The position numbers and the translations under genes were made by a program. 64,000 bases of DNA from assembly GCA_016490735.1 (NCBI GenBank), contig JAEMWC010000156.1, positions 10,001 to 74,000 of the forward strand. Reading direction: 5' to 3'. This DNA comes from Pachyseris speciosa. Its lineage: Eukaryota; Cnidaria; Anthozoa; Scleractinia; Pachyseridae. The notes beneath the pieces were generated by a model that worked only from the letters and a program-made list of their open reading frames with translations, was not told the DNA's origin and made no database searches. Below are positions 46,505-58,444 of this stretch, piece after piece. How positions within the stretch are numbered: position 1 is the stretch's first letter; the number at the start of each line of letters is the position of its first letter.

Positions 46505-47344
46505 ACAGCCGACGATCCGTTTCACAATGGAAACTGAGAATGACAACTCAATTCCCTTCCTTGATACGTTGATCATCAAGGATTCGAACGGATACCTCTC
46601 TACCAGTGTTTACAGAAAGCCTACACACACTGACCAGTACCTAGCGTATGATTCACACCACCCACAATCTGTAAAACGCGGTATTGTCAAGTGCCTGTAC
46701 GATCGATCTAAACACCTCATAACAAAACCATCAGTTGTCTCTCATGAAAAGAAACACCTCTCATCGGTCCTTGTTTCCAACGGTTATCCGTTTTCGTTTG
46801 TAAAAAAAATATTACGAAAACCAAGGGACGAACAACCACTAAAGAACCTGAACCCGAAATTAAATCTACTGTGGTTCTACCATACGTCAAAGGCACATCG
46901 GAGGCTCTTCGCCGTTGCCTACAACAACAAGGCATACGGATTGTTTTCAGATCTGACACAACTCTTAGATCACACCTAGCGCGACCTAAGGACATTGTCG
47001 ATCCAGTAAAACAAGACGGAGTAGTCTACAAGATTCCCTGCGAATGTGGTAAGGTTTATATTGGAGAGACGGGTAGATCTATGCATGAACGTATTAAGGA
47101 ACACGATAGAGACATACGGCTTGCACGAACCCAATCCTCCGCCGTTTCAGAACATAGCAACGCGACCGGACATTATCCGCTCTGGGACGAAATTAAATTT
47201 ATTGACCGAGACCCACATTGATACACCCGTATGGTTAAAGAGGCTATTCACATAAGACTTCACCCTAACAACATCAACAGGGACAGTGGAATTGAAATTC
47301 CTGAAGCGTGGATGCCCACGATCAAACACCATAACAAGCAATGA
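46505..47344 (+). pseudogene. Penelope-like retroelement ORF, C-terminal part (RT end and GIY-YIG endonuclease)
   Basis: The frame from 46505 gives TMETENDNSIPFLDTLI, YLSTSVYRKPTHTDQYL and HHPQSVKRGIVKCLYDRS, the end of the Penelope reverse transcriptase. After a frameshift near 46820 a second frame reads STVVLPYVKGTSEALRRC, VYKIPCECGKVYIGETGRS and HERIKEHDRDIRLART, a GIY-YIG endonuclease with its CCHH-like KIPCxCG start. A TGA at 47219 interrupts it, after which MVKEAIHIRLHPNNINRDSG and IEIPEAWMPTIKHHNKQ finish the ORF at 47344. The copy is 5'-truncated and dead. Its last codons run directly into the hammerhead-bearing tandem repeats. Confidence 0.85.
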
Positions 47345-47493
47345 AAACGTAAAGCTTGTGGGATGTGGCTGGAGTGATAAGGATACTTCACAAATTAATG
47401 TGATCAAGTTAGCTGAAGCCACTCAAAAGGCACTAAGGCCACAAGGTAGCGGGCATTACCCCTTAAAACTACCAAAGCAAAGATTGAGCCCAA

Positions 47494-47558
47494 GCATTAG
47501 CAGCCATGGACAGCTGTTTCGGTCTTGTTAGGCCTCATCAGCATGGCATAGCTAATGC
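47494..47558 (-). ncRNA. Type I hammerhead ribozyme, copy 1
   Basis: On the minus strand helix I has two segments, GCATTAGC/GCTAATGC (8 bp) and GCCATG/CATGGC (6 bp), separated by a small internal loop. The core CTGATGA (47535-47541) leads to stem II GGCC...GACC (one C-A mismatch, loop near TAACAA), GAAA (47517-47520), helix III ACAG/CTGT without a loop, and a GTC cleavage site between 47509 and 47508. All invariant core bases are present. The loopless helix III suggests dimeric action. Confidence 0.8.
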
Positions 47559-47747
47559 TCAGGCTCAAGTACCCACATATCAATAAAACAAGCAATGAAA
47601 ACGTAAAGCTTGTGGGATGTGGCTGGAGTGACAAGGATACTTCACAAATTAATGTGATCAAGTAAGCTGAAGCCACTCAAAAGGCACTAAGGCCACAAGG
47701 TAGCGGGCATTACCCCTTAAATCTACCAAAGCAAAGATTGAGCCCAA

Positions 47748-47814
47748 GCATTAGCAGCCATGGACAGCTTTTTCACTGCCTTGTTAGGCCTCATCAGCAT
47801 GGCATAGCTAATGC
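47748..47814 (-). ncRNA. Hammerhead copy 2, damaged
   Basis: Helix I and CTGATGA (47791-47797) are kept. The region between stem II and helix III reads GGCAGTGAAAAAGC, which breaks stem II and displaces GAAA. Probably inactive. Confidence 0.65.
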
Positions 47815-47818
47815 ATGA

Positions 47819-47883
47819 GCAATAGCAGCCATGGACAGCTGCTTCGGCCTTGTTAGGCCTCATCAGCATGGCATAGCTAATGC
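47819..47883 (-). ncRNA. Hammerhead copy 3, GAAA changed to GAAG
   Basis: Stem II is perfect (GGCC/GGCC, loop TAACAA) and CTGATGA is intact. However, the base after GAA is G instead of A, weakening the first helix III pair. Outer helix I has mismatches (GCAATAGC against GCTAATGC). Confidence 0.65.
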
Positions 47884-47885
47884 CT

Positions 47886-48089
47886 GAATGTTGTGGAGTT
47901 TACAGGAACTGTTGCATAATATCTTCCATAAGACTTCTCGAGGTTTCCATTCTTCAAATGCCCTTCATACATTTCTTTTAAACTAGATAATTCGACACCC
48001 CCTTCTTCAAGCTGTTGATAAGAATACTTGCCCTCTGCAAAGGCGTCGACTTCGTTTATTTTTTGAATTGCAATCAACATAATTTCAGA
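47886..48089 (-). pseudogene. Coding-like exon fragment cut by the retroelement repeats
   Basis: On the minus strand a possible acceptor (CAGCGCTAG|) precedes an open frame: IQKINEVDAFAEGKYSYQQL, VELSSLKEMYEGHLKNG, YGRYYATVPVNSTTF. It is then lost where the hammerhead repeat begins (about 47885). The composition and lack of stops over 66 codons look protein-coding. I cannot name the family; it may belong with the fragment at 48640-48806, perhaps a transposon-encoded protein. Confidence 0.4.
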
Positions 48090-48488
48090 CTAGCGCTGAA
48101 AGGCTGCCGAGATCCTTCGTGGTTACTCAGTGTTGTTTCGCAATTCTGTTTCTCATAACCTCATTTTGTTTTATATTTTTTCCCGCAGTCTTGACAAATA
48201 GTTTCTTCACGCTTGGCCTATAATATTCGAAAGTAAAATTTGAGAACTACAACGGGTTCCTAGTTGCATTGGATCAGAGTATTAGAGTACTGAGGTAGGA
48301 CGCTACTAACTCTGGTTGAAGCTTTCTCGTACAAAGTGTAACATTTGTCCAATATTCTCTTGATTTCTTCCAAATAACTGACAACTAATTTCAATTAAAT
48401 AAAATAGCTGAAATAGCTTGAAGTTTAGCGATCGGTTAAAGTAATACACCGAATACATGCGTCCACAACACAACGTTTTAGCTCAGTA

Positions 48489-48490
48489 GC

Positions 48491-48531
<41 letters not shown>
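48489..48531. repeat. (AAT)n microsatellite
   Basis: About 14 perfect AAT units. Confidence 0.95.
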
Positions 48532-48534
<3 letters not shown>

Positions 48535-48639
48535 CATAGTTATGCAGGATGACCATTTCAGTTATAAAAACTGCTATCAACATGGGTCCTGCGTAAAATA
48601 AAGAAATGAATAATTAACAAAATAAAAGATAACGTCTGC

Positions 48640-48806
48640 AAAAGTCTAAGAAGCAAGTAATAACGATTCGAAATTAACACACTTTAGAGTTATATTCTTA
48701 ACTGTTGCTATAAACTGCTCCTCTATTGCTTCATCCTCTTCTAGAATGTCTAGTATCGTTTCAAAATCGTCTTCTCACAGGAGAGTTCGTCTGCTTCGTC
48801 CGCCAT
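48640..48806 (-). pseudogene. Acidic coding-like exon with a frameshift
   Basis: The minus strand has AAGATGGCGGACGAAG (a good start context, ATG at 48806) giving MADEADELSCE. After a one-base phase change it continues DDFETILDILEEDEAIEEQF and IATVKNITLK. An acidic, helix-rich N-terminus of this type occurs in some cnidarian transposon proteins. CACGTG lies just upstream (48834-48839). It may be the first exon of the gene whose next piece is at 47886-48089. Confidence 0.35.
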
Positions 48807-48880
48807 CTTGTTTCGAGTGTGCGCGGTCGTTATCACGTGACTGGTACGCTCAACATCTGTTTTTAGGCCCTTTGTTCCCC

Positions 48881-48899
<19 letters not shown>

Positions 48900-48917
<18 letters not shown>

Positions 48918-51900
48918 CTAACTATGTTTAAGGTCAGACTGACTATAGTTGAATATAAAGAAAGTTTAAATCTCATACACTTAACTTAGAGGCATTTGTT
49001 TTTCAACCTTGGAAAGTATAAAAACTGAGTCAGTGTTTCCTAGCATGTGCCGGCACCATTTCGAAGTTTTACATGAACGAACTTCAATCACATAGCGACA
49101 ACTGAAAGTGAGAAGGCCGTCGGCTCAGTACTGTGAAAAACCTTTACTGATGTTTGTTGTTTTTAAGTGTCAGCACTTTATGGAGACGACTTCGCTGGAA
49201 AAGGTCTTTTCTTCAGTATAAGTTGATTGGTTTGAGAGCAAATATTAGCCGAACCGCAATAGATCCGTCGGTGTGTTTCTTTCTACAACCGCTTTAAGTT
49301 TTTCCAAACTATCAAGAGTTTATAGAATTTACCATTGCTTTACTGATTTTCTCGACTTTAGTAATATTTTATGCTAAAAAGTTTCAAAAGTGAGATCATT
49401 ATAGACCACAAGAAGTGTCTAAGGCCGTTTTATCTCCTACATCTGGGCAGAAAAATTAAGGTAAATATGTGTAATTATGTCAGCAAAGAAACGTCGGAGT
49501 TGAATACACCCGGTAGAAAGCGAATTTGTTTGAGTGCTTTCAAGTAAAATAACAACTGAACTTAACACAACTGAATATTACTATATTTGAGAAATTCGTA
49601 TGGGAAAGTTATGCATAAAGGCCCATATCTTCCCCCATTGAAATAAATAAACCATATTTCTCAATATCGTTGGTCATTAAGATGTCAGAAAGCCCGCACA
49701 CCAAGTGACATGTTTGGCAAAAAAAAAACGGTTAAGTTCAAGCCGCCGTTAGATGAGTGTTTACGTCAAATCGATTTAAAGATCCTATTAGGCGGAATGT
49801 AAACTGGAAGTAAGAAGTGTATTCGGATATATAAAGGCATTATGCTCTCTCACTCTTTCTCGTGCGCTTATTATTAAAATAAAAACGGGGTCTGAAGTCA
49901 CGATCTCCTTTGTCTGAAATTTAGGCTTGAGATTTCACGATTTTCGTTTCAAACCGGCTCCATTTATTTAGCTCGGTTCGCCTACAATCCATTATACTGA
50001 AGTGAAGTGTAACTGTAGATTCACAGCTAGTGCCGAGTGCTTTTCACGCATGCATGAGCTGAGAGTAAAACGTAACAATTGGTTTCAACGAGGCGTTTTA
50101 GTGAAAATTTAAATGCCTAATTGTCAACCTGCGGGCTATTTAATTTGTCGAAACCAAATCCGGCTTTTAGTCTTCTGTCACTGGCATTTCTCGAACACTT
50201 TGCTAAATCAAACCCAGTTTTCTCTTATTATTTAAAGATCTATGTATGTTTTCCCTTTAAAATCCATCGCAGGGTACGACAGCACGCCGAAAGTTTCCCA
50301 TGAATGTGACTTTAAAACGGATGAAAATTCCAATTAGCGCGAAAATTTTGCGATTTTAATTAGAACAATCATGACCAATAGAAGTCAAAACCTCTTGAAT
50401 TTTGTAATTATATCTTTACCTTTCAAATACGTTATTGGTAAATGGTTGCCAAGGTGCATCTAATTGGTGAAGCACGCAGCCTATAAATTGTTGCTTAGAT
50501 CACGAAAGTCCTGTATTGAGTCTTCAGAAGCAACGCAAATATCAGATGAATCCGGCTGTCTATACGAACTCTAAGCGCTGACGGTCGTATCGGAGGAGGG
50601 TCCTTCGTGATAAAGCGCAGCCATTTTAACATAATCATTTCGTCTGGACAACAAGCTGTAAGCAAACTCAGAATCTGAGTGAAGAGGTAAGGTGTCAGTT
50701 GTGTTTGTTATTGGTGTTATTTCAATCAAACCTTGTACCGCGCCGTGCTGTATTTGATGTACGGCTGCAGTTCGCTAGACTAACAATGACTGCGCGTGCG
50801 TGCATGATTGCTTGCAATGGCTTCATGAAAAGTCACGCTTTTTCACGACGATTCCAACAACAATTTTTCATACACCCGATCACGACGGAGCTTTTTCAGT
50901 TTCCGAAAGAAGTAACTGTGTCATACTCACCCTCTTCACATATTCGGATTTAGCTAACCTCGTGATACTAAACAAATGGCATATCATTTCTAACTTCACA
51001 GCATGGTAAGACTTGAAAGATGTGAATTATATTTTTCTGAGTTGAGATAAAGTTTTTGGTCAGGCGGCAGCACCGATAGTAACTGTGACAATACTCAGTT
51101 TTTTTCTGGGCATTTTCATTGCTTAAATATTGAGATTAATTTAAAACGATTTGGTAAAGTACAAATGTGAAATTACACCCAAAGTCACTCTCTTTAATTA
51201 AGAAAAGTTTCGCGTTGTTTGAACGAGTCTTCTGGTCACAAACCCGAGACGTCTTGCTGAATTACCGTCCATATGGAAAACACAGCATGATATGACCCTA
51301 CATGGCGTTTCATTTTGCTTCAATAGACGAAAAACAATGACAGTAGTAATTTCGTTCTACCTGTCATTAAACCGTCTTTTCATATCAAAGCCGGAACAAA
51401 ATAAAATATTCTTTGTGGTTAATGGCTAAGAGCATTTCAAATATACGGAACAGCAACATGATGCAAGCAGAAAACAAATTAAAAATTCTAGACTGGGTGT
51501 ACACTGAACGAAAACAAAACAAATTACCAGTGAAAGAGTGAATGTAATTTAGAACAAAAGTGGAATAAAAATGTCGCAATGTGAGGATTTTCGATAAAAC
51601 TGTAGGTTATTGATGTGTTATGCAAGGACACCCCACTAGTGGTTGAAAAACTGCGAGGTTAATTTTAACAGAATAGAATATTTAATTCAAAACACTCTGC
51701 AACTAAAAAAAATTGTAAATTTGAGTCAATTGTGGATATAAAGTGAAATAAACCAGCTGCATGGCAAACATTAACATTATGATGACATCATTTTAGAAAT
51801 AGCCATAAATATTTCTATCACATTTCTACGTTTTTAAGGGGTCTATGAGCGCCAATATTGTGCCCTGAAAAACAGCGCGGTCATCACTATTCCATGTACG

Positions 51901-54893
51901 TGCCAAACTGCTTATCAAAGTTATCTAACTTGGGAGGGTTTTCCCTAGCTTACGACCGTTTATAATTTTCGCTCTATCTCGTCTTGAATATAATTAAAAA
52001 CGAGACTATGACTCGGCAAAAACCCGGCAGTGACTACATAATGTTGCTTGTATTCATGAAATAAATGAGTGATAAAGCACTAAATTTTAGTCATTATTCT
52101 TGCTGCTCCGGGCGATCATTAATATATACATATCTACATTGCAATTGAAAATCATTTTGTCGCATACGGGACGCTACGATCAGTGTTAAAAAATCTTTTA
52201 AAACCTCAAAACAAAGCAAGAAAGAAACAAAATTCTTTTTAATCGTGGAAAGAAGACAAATGATTATTTCTGTTTGTGAATAACCTTACCAATCAAAGTA
52301 ACTTTTGCTATTCCTAGTTTGGGTGTATACCCCTAGTCAACCATTTTGTTAAATTTTGACCTGCGCTAGCGGCTAAAAAGTTTTAACTCGCTGATAATTG
52401 ATTAAGACTGACAACAAAAGTTGTTGTTGAGGTTGTTGATATACTGTTCCTCATTTCAAAAGTAAGTGCCGGCCATAGTTACCATCTATGCATGCGATGC
52501 AGCGATATTTGACTTGAAAACGAGTTCAGATTAGATACAGTCTCTTTTGGAATAAATAATGTGACGAATTTTCTCAGTCAAAAAGTGCCTTTTTCGCTGT
52601 TGGACATTTTATAAATGGGGCACGAAACTTTATAACGAGCCAAAGTCTAAATAAATATATGTACATGGGTGATTTTGTAAACGGAACCGTTTCACTAGCT
52701 TTCGACGTGTTAAATGAATTGTCTTGAGCAAAATTACACTTCACTTCGACAGTAAACTGTGTACTGTTCTATGCTGAGCAGATTAAATGTAATCGATAAA
52801 AAACGCACGACGTCGAAACAAAACATTTTCCTCTGTCTTCATAAATTGCCTTAACGTACACAGAGAACGCTTTCAATAAATCTGTATTGGTGTCACAGCT
52901 CGTGCACACGCAAAATGAATCAGCAACGCCGCTTTACTTAAACACTAATATTTTACCGCAGTTGCCAGCGTCTCAGTCACGATTGGTGCTTAGAAATTCT
53001 TTCACGCATGTCGTCATAGCCTACTAGACTAAACTTAATTTTTGTTCAGAATTCTTCCATCTTTCCTTGCTGAATCATTTCAAGGAATACTCGCCAAAAG
53101 GTGCTTGCTTTCCTCGTGTGCGAAGTTTTAATTATTCGTTTATGCAAATGTTATTAGAAAAAACATATGGCCGTCATGTGAAAGTCATCGTTTATATCAC
53201 CATATTACTTCTGATCAATATAGATCTTTCAGTCTATTTGGCAAATATTTTCCTGTCAGAAGATAAACAAAGAGGTTTTAATCCCCGAGATTCATATTGC
53301 TGGAGATTTTCTTGGAATCTATAACGGCTATGCAGAGAATTAATCGAATTATTATAAAACACTAAAATATACAGCTCTTGAGGAAAGTCGCCAGCGCTGA
53401 TGGCTGTGTACGGGCTTTATTTACAAAGGCCTGCGGTGAAAGAGGGAAGTTTTGTTTTGATGTTTGCTTCTAGAAACGCCATACGAAAACGCCGAAGGAA
53501 ATGCGATATAGTTCTCTTTCAAAAAGGACGACTATTTTCAGGACGCAGTTAAAACTCACTATCAATAGGAAGCAAATGCAACGAATTTCCATGGCAGCAC
53601 GCAAACAACACCTGCGGTCATAGAATACAACCCATGCAGCCATACACGATAAAGTAACTCATGATGTGATATTTCAGCTATCTACATGATTTGAATCTCC
53701 ACGAGAAGAGGATGTGAAAGCAACTTACAATTGTATCTCTCAGAGTCAGTGCCAAGATAAGAGAATTGCATACTTAAACCAGAACATGATGCGAGAATTT
53801 GGCCAAGAGGGTTCATCAATGTGACAATAAATGCTGCTCTTTGGCGCAATACGAGATATTTGCTGCAGTGACAAAAATAATCAGTGGCCACCAACCTTCT
53901 ACAGCTTTATATATTTCGACTCCCTCAGGGCGAAATTATAGCGTTTTAAAAAAACAAATCTATGTGCAGGTGAAATTATAAAGCAGCTGTTCCGAACTAT
54001 AATATTCCCGCGCGACGGTTAGTCCTCAGGCAGGACTTCGCGAAACCATTTTACTTTCTAGCAGTGTTTGTAAACAAAACTCCCGTTGCTAACGACCACA
54101 AGGACTTTAAAATATTGATAGACGAATAATTGGCGACGCTTTATTTCAACGATAGTGACACAAATGTCCCTACCTATTAAAATTAAGTACTGCCAGGGAA
54201 CATTTGCATGCATTTGCTGAGCGGTAAACTCGTCACGATATCTGTTGTGAGAAAGAAATACTAACAGTAGCACAGCAATATAAAATAATACCACAGTAAG
54301 GCAAGTCTTAGGCTTCTCTAGTTTGATCTGGGCTCTCAAATGTCAGATAATCTGGAACCAGGTTTAAACAAGCTTCTTAAAATCACAAGGTGGAACGAAA
54401 AGTCGAGCGGGAAAGCGTGGTGAGTTGTGTCTAAAATTATCACATCTCGCGTGTTCCTGTGCTTCTAATAATACAGCTTATTGTCTTCTTATTTGGGCGT
54501 TACTATAACTGAGTTAATCTAATGCGCACGTGGTTGGGCCCTTGTTTGCGAAAGCCAGAGGGCAAGGGATAAATTCAAGCCTCTCTTTGATAAAGTCGCA
54601 ATTAAATCACTCCATAGCAGTATTGTGCTCATTTATATTCGTCCAAGTAATGCGGTTAGAGCAACGTGGTCTCTGATCGAAAGTGAAAGTACGCTCACGA
54701 GTAAGTTTTCACTCCTAAAGAAACGCTAGAGGTTTTATGCTTACTCAGTTGTATTTTCTGGTAAGTTCCATTCCCCGTGGCACGAAATGCTGTTGATGGT
54801 TAGCATTTTTCTGTTTTAAGGCGTTTGAAAACGATGTTTTCGTTATACGACATGTTACTATAACTACAATGATGTGTTTGTTACACTCCACAG
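48900..54893. other. AT-rich DNA, possible upstream region of the gene ending at 55456
   Basis: I find no exon with both good splice sites and a recognised domain. Candidates of low weight are the 5' exon at 50512-50686, an open frame at 53067-53324 with a hydrophobic segment (VIVYITILLLINIDLSVYL), and a Cys-containing plus-strand frame at about 53693-53823. Confidence 0.4.
50482..50686 (+). promoter_or_regulatory. Possible TATA box and non-coding first exon
   Basis: TATAAAT at 50482-50488 would start transcription near 50512. A good donor GAAGAG|GTAAGG follows at 50686/50687. The only ATG between (50547) opens 11 codons. If real, this is a 5' UTR exon for the plus-strand gene that ends at 55456. 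No independent support. Confidence 0.25.
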
Positions 54894-55456
54894 GCGAAAG
54901 ACAAAGTCCAATGAAGCACATTGAAAGCCAAGACAGCGAGAAGAGCTTAAACGGCGTGATGGCGTCAGCAACCCAAAACTACCCTCGTGTTCCGAGAAAA
55001 AAAACCTTAGAGCAACAAGCTGTCGTTGACGAGATCCTTCAAGTAGTGGCGGATCAGGGGAGACGTCATTCACTTTCGCAAACGGACTATAGCGTTCAGA
55101 AGCGGATCGAGTTTGGTTTAAGGCGGAAAAAAAGACTAACGAGCGAGGGATCGAGTTTCGATGACTCGAGCTCCTGTACAAGCGCTTCAGATCTCTCAAC
55201 CTCGCCGCCGCCTACCCGACAAAGTAGCATATCAAGCTTCAGCTCAGACGACAGTAGCAAAATGTTTGAGTTTAGCAGTCGTCCACGGACTTTACCTCCG
55301 CTAAACCGAAGCAGAGCACATCGACCCAGTAGACCAACACCTCCTAAATTTGACTTTGACGAAGAACGAGAAATGATGGACGGAGCTAGTAGATTATCAA
55401 GACCGATGTCTGCACGGGGGCAACGCACACGCCCCCAACGAGGCTTTACGCTATAA
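54894..55456 (+). CDS. 3'-terminal coding exon, Ser/Arg-rich cytoplasmic-type tail, unknown gene
   Basis: An acceptor (TTGTTACACTCCACAG|) at 54893 opens an exon entering in phase 1 and running about 187 codons to TAA at 55454. The first internal ATG is at 54911, but the exon probably continues from an upstream one. The protein starts with SPMKHIESQDSEKS, has a helix-like LEQQAVVDEILQVVADQ segment and a dibasic RRKKR site. A strongly Ser-rich centre (SSFDDSSSCTSASDLSTS, SSISSFSSDDSS) with phosphorylation potential follows, then LPPLNRSR and an Arg-rich end. No membrane span or known domain. The layout resembles the exon at 30006-30650 on the other strand. Codon-level order without low-complexity DNA supports a real gene. 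Confidence 0.6.
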
Positions 55457-55459
55457 TTC

Positions 55460-57720
55460 AGCTTGCAGGGTCAAGCAAGGAAATGGTTTATAAGATAGAG
55501 ATTCTGTTTAATATATATCCTATTCCCTCGGACCTATAGCTGGATCATGTCCGAGAAAGGAGGGTTTTCGAAAGAATATTGTTCATCAAAACGCTTTGAA
55601 AAACATCGTGAAGATATAGGGAACATATAAACATTACAAGAGCCGGAGACAAATAATGTTGCGATCTTCGGTAAACGTTAAAGTTCGCGCGTCAACGAGA
55701 TTTCTTTCGGTTGGTGTCATGTCGAACAGAGCTAGATCTAGTTAAAATAGTCGTGAGATTAGAAAAAACGGAACACTTGCCTTAAGCACGCAGCAAGAAA
55801 AGTAAAGGAAAGTAATATTCTAACTTTCCGATAAACAAGGAACCGATACCAATGCGTAGAAAAGTCAATATCTGGAATCAAAAGAATATCATTTTAACTC
55901 TGATGACGCCAACCACAGAGTCAAATTGTGGCCAAGATGTGCCATTCACAAGGATAAACGCCTGTTTCTGTGACCTTACAACAAAACTAACGGAAATTCG
56001 CCTACAAATTAGTTATTTGATGAATTAAGGAGCAGGAAAGAGGCGTGAGTACAGGAAGACAATCTTAGCGACGGTTTTTGAATTCGTCGCCATGAAAATT
56101 TATCGTCAGGTATAATGGTTTACTTTCGAACGCTGCATGGAAGCAACTTTATTGTGTTTGTAACACAAGCTAGACGGTTAGAAATGAATTTATTGCTAAA
56201 GATAGGATAAAATACATCCGATCATAAAATTTAAAAATGTATATATATCTATGAGAAGAAAATTGTAAATAGCAGAAAGCTTTTATTGGTTCTTAATCTT
56301 AGGGGAGCAAAGCGATATTTGTTAAATAAAAATAAACATCAAAATGTTAATTTGCTCTGATATTAGAAATGTTAGCTCTCTAGAATATTCATCGGCACAA
56401 GAGATAAAAATAAGGCAAAAGGCCAATTTTTGGAGTAAAAACGAAAGGGAAATTTTACAGCAAACACGTTTAAATCCCTGGAAAAATGGTGGAAAGGGGT
56501 AACACTTGTTGTTAATAAATTATACTAAAATATAAAATTGGGAACAAAAAAGCGTTGTGAACTGAAAAGTTGCTAGCCGTCTCGCCATTGCAGAATTTGA
56601 ATATGCTAAATATTTGCTCAGCCAAACCGACACAAGTAATTTTTCATGTCTGTTTCTTTAGCCCAAATTTCAACGCCTGTTTTCTTAAAAATCTTAGTTA
56701 TAGAGCTGTGCAAGTTGAAGCAGAGAATCATAAGTACTTCCAAATACTATTGAAACTTAAACCACGCAGTTTTGAAGCCTGCCCGATAAAATAAACGGTG
56801 GCCTCAGTAAAAAACAGGTGTTATTGAACTTCTTGTCATAACAGTTGTAAAAGGCACTTAGGATGGTAAATTTGGGCTATTTGTCGGCCCATTGAGCGTG
56901 AAGCCGTCGCATTAACCAGACAATTGTTTTGAGTTCACAGCTCGCGTTCGAGAAAGACCCAATTGTTCTCGCTAAGGTTCTCCACAAAATGAGTTTTAAA
57001 ACGCGACTAATGAGATCATTCAGCACTTGATCTAGAGAACTAGAAATTATTTTTTAACGAGCGAAATATTTCAGCCGATAAAAAAACACAATTAAGGTTA
57101 TGTTTAATTTCCTCCGGCTTTGGTTAATATGCCACAGTAAATCCTAAGCATTACATTAGCTTATAAATGTCGTCTAATGATGCTTTCCTCGCGAAGTTGG
57201 TGCGCGAAAAAAATATTTCGGTCCATCGTCTGTATTGCTGTTATAATTTGTCGTTTGTATCAAACCATCCCTGAAAATGGATGAATACATTGTCTTTAAT
57301 TTCGGCGAAGCTTTTTCTGTTTCGGGCCTGCGTCTTGAGCCTAGACGAGGTTTTTAATCAGAGACAAACATATCCTGAATAAGTTAATAAGTCTCCATTG
57401 TGAGTCTGAATCCATATAAAGCATGGAGCAGTATATTTTATGTAAACTTAGTTTTCCATAAATATTGCAAAAACATTTTGACCCCTTTGTCTCTGGTTTG
57501 AGCTTAACCGGGACGTGGGGAAGTAAATTATGTTCACTGTTTTGCCCTACTGTACAGTATATTTGAGGCCCCGGCTAAACGATCAAACAAATTAAACATG
57601 TTCTTCCAATGGGATCGTTTACTGAACCGGGCTTAACAGTTTATATCCTGCGATATCGCGCGGAATATCACCTGATACTTAGCCCACAAGGCTGCAGGCC
57701 GAGCAGGCTAAGATCAGGCG
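55460..57720. other. No gene seen; probable 3' UTR then AT-rich DNA
   Basis: AATAAA-like signals occur near 56325. Open frames are short and unsupported. No repeat recognised. Confidence 0.4.
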
Positions 57721-57723
57721 ACG

Positions 57724-57770
57724 GTGGCGATGATGAAGAAGAAGAAGAAGAAGAAGAAGAAGAAGAAGAA

Positions 57771-57808
<38 letters not shown>

Positions 57809-57886
57809 GGATGATGATGGTGATGGTGATGGTGATGGTGATGGTGATGGTGACGGTGATGGTGATGGTGATGGTGGTGGTGGTGG

Positions 57887-57917
<31 letters not shown>

Positions 57918-58205
57918 GGCAGGAGCCCATATTTATGGGCTCCTGGTGGTGGTGATTGTGAGGTGCAGTCTTGGTGGTGATGATGATGGCGATGATGATG
58001 ATGATGACGATGATGATGATGACGATGACGATGATGATACATACATACATACATCACATTATTTACCCTCGGATTTTAGAGTAGCTTGTGCAGCTAATAT
58101 CTCCGAGCATTTGATGAGCACAATATCTCCCAGCATTTGATGAGCACATGATGATGATGATGACGATGGTGATGATGATAATGGTGGTGGTGGTGGTGGT
58201 GATAG

Positions 58206-58236
<31 letters not shown>

Positions 58237-58253
58237 GGTGGTGGTGATGGTGG

Positions 58254-58287
<34 letters not shown>

Positions 58288-58440
58288 GGTGGTGGTGATT
58301 GTGATGGTACGGTCTTGGTGGTGGTGATGATGATGATGGTGATGGTGATGGCAGTGATGATTATGATGATGATGATGGTGGTGGTGGTGGTGGTGAAGGT
58401 GGTGAAGGTGGTGATGGTAATGGTGATGCAAATGAGGTAA
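57724..58440. repeat. Large GAA/GAT/GGT microsatellite block
   Basis: (GAA)n at 57735-57770 passes into (GAT)n, GGTGAT and GGT runs, interrupted by a unique segment at about 58035-58145. That segment itself contains a short direct repeat ('agcatttgatgagcaca' twice). The long Asp, His or Met runs in translations are artefacts. Confidence 0.95.
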
Positions 58441-58444
58441 TGAT

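Larger units (their letters stand above)
47330..47885. repeat. Tandem about 254-bp terminal repeats with hammerhead ribozymes
   Basis: The unit starting 'aacaagcaatgaaaacgtaa' begins at about 47332 and again at about 47595. A matched point ('ttagcagccatgg') recurs at 47497 and 47751 (254 bp), and a 71-bp partial third unit follows. Each carries a minus-strand hammerhead. The first unit overlaps the end of the Penelope ORF, so these are likely its terminal repeats or a retrozyme mobilised by it. A solo copy lies at 18660-18965. Confidence 0.8.

Noticed and set aside
53067..53324. Plus-strand frame with a hydrophobic segment, possibly a TM exon of the downstream gene
   Set aside because: No convincing acceptor or donor around it and AT-rich composition; kept only as a low-weight candidate.
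54058..54339. Minus-strand 93-residue frame with an N-terminal hydrophobic segment
   Set aside because: Length is within chance expectation for this base composition and no domain or splice evidence exists.
57609..58431. Open frames rich in Asp, His, Met, Ser or Gly
   Set aside because: They are produced by the GAT/GGT/GAA microsatellite on both strands.
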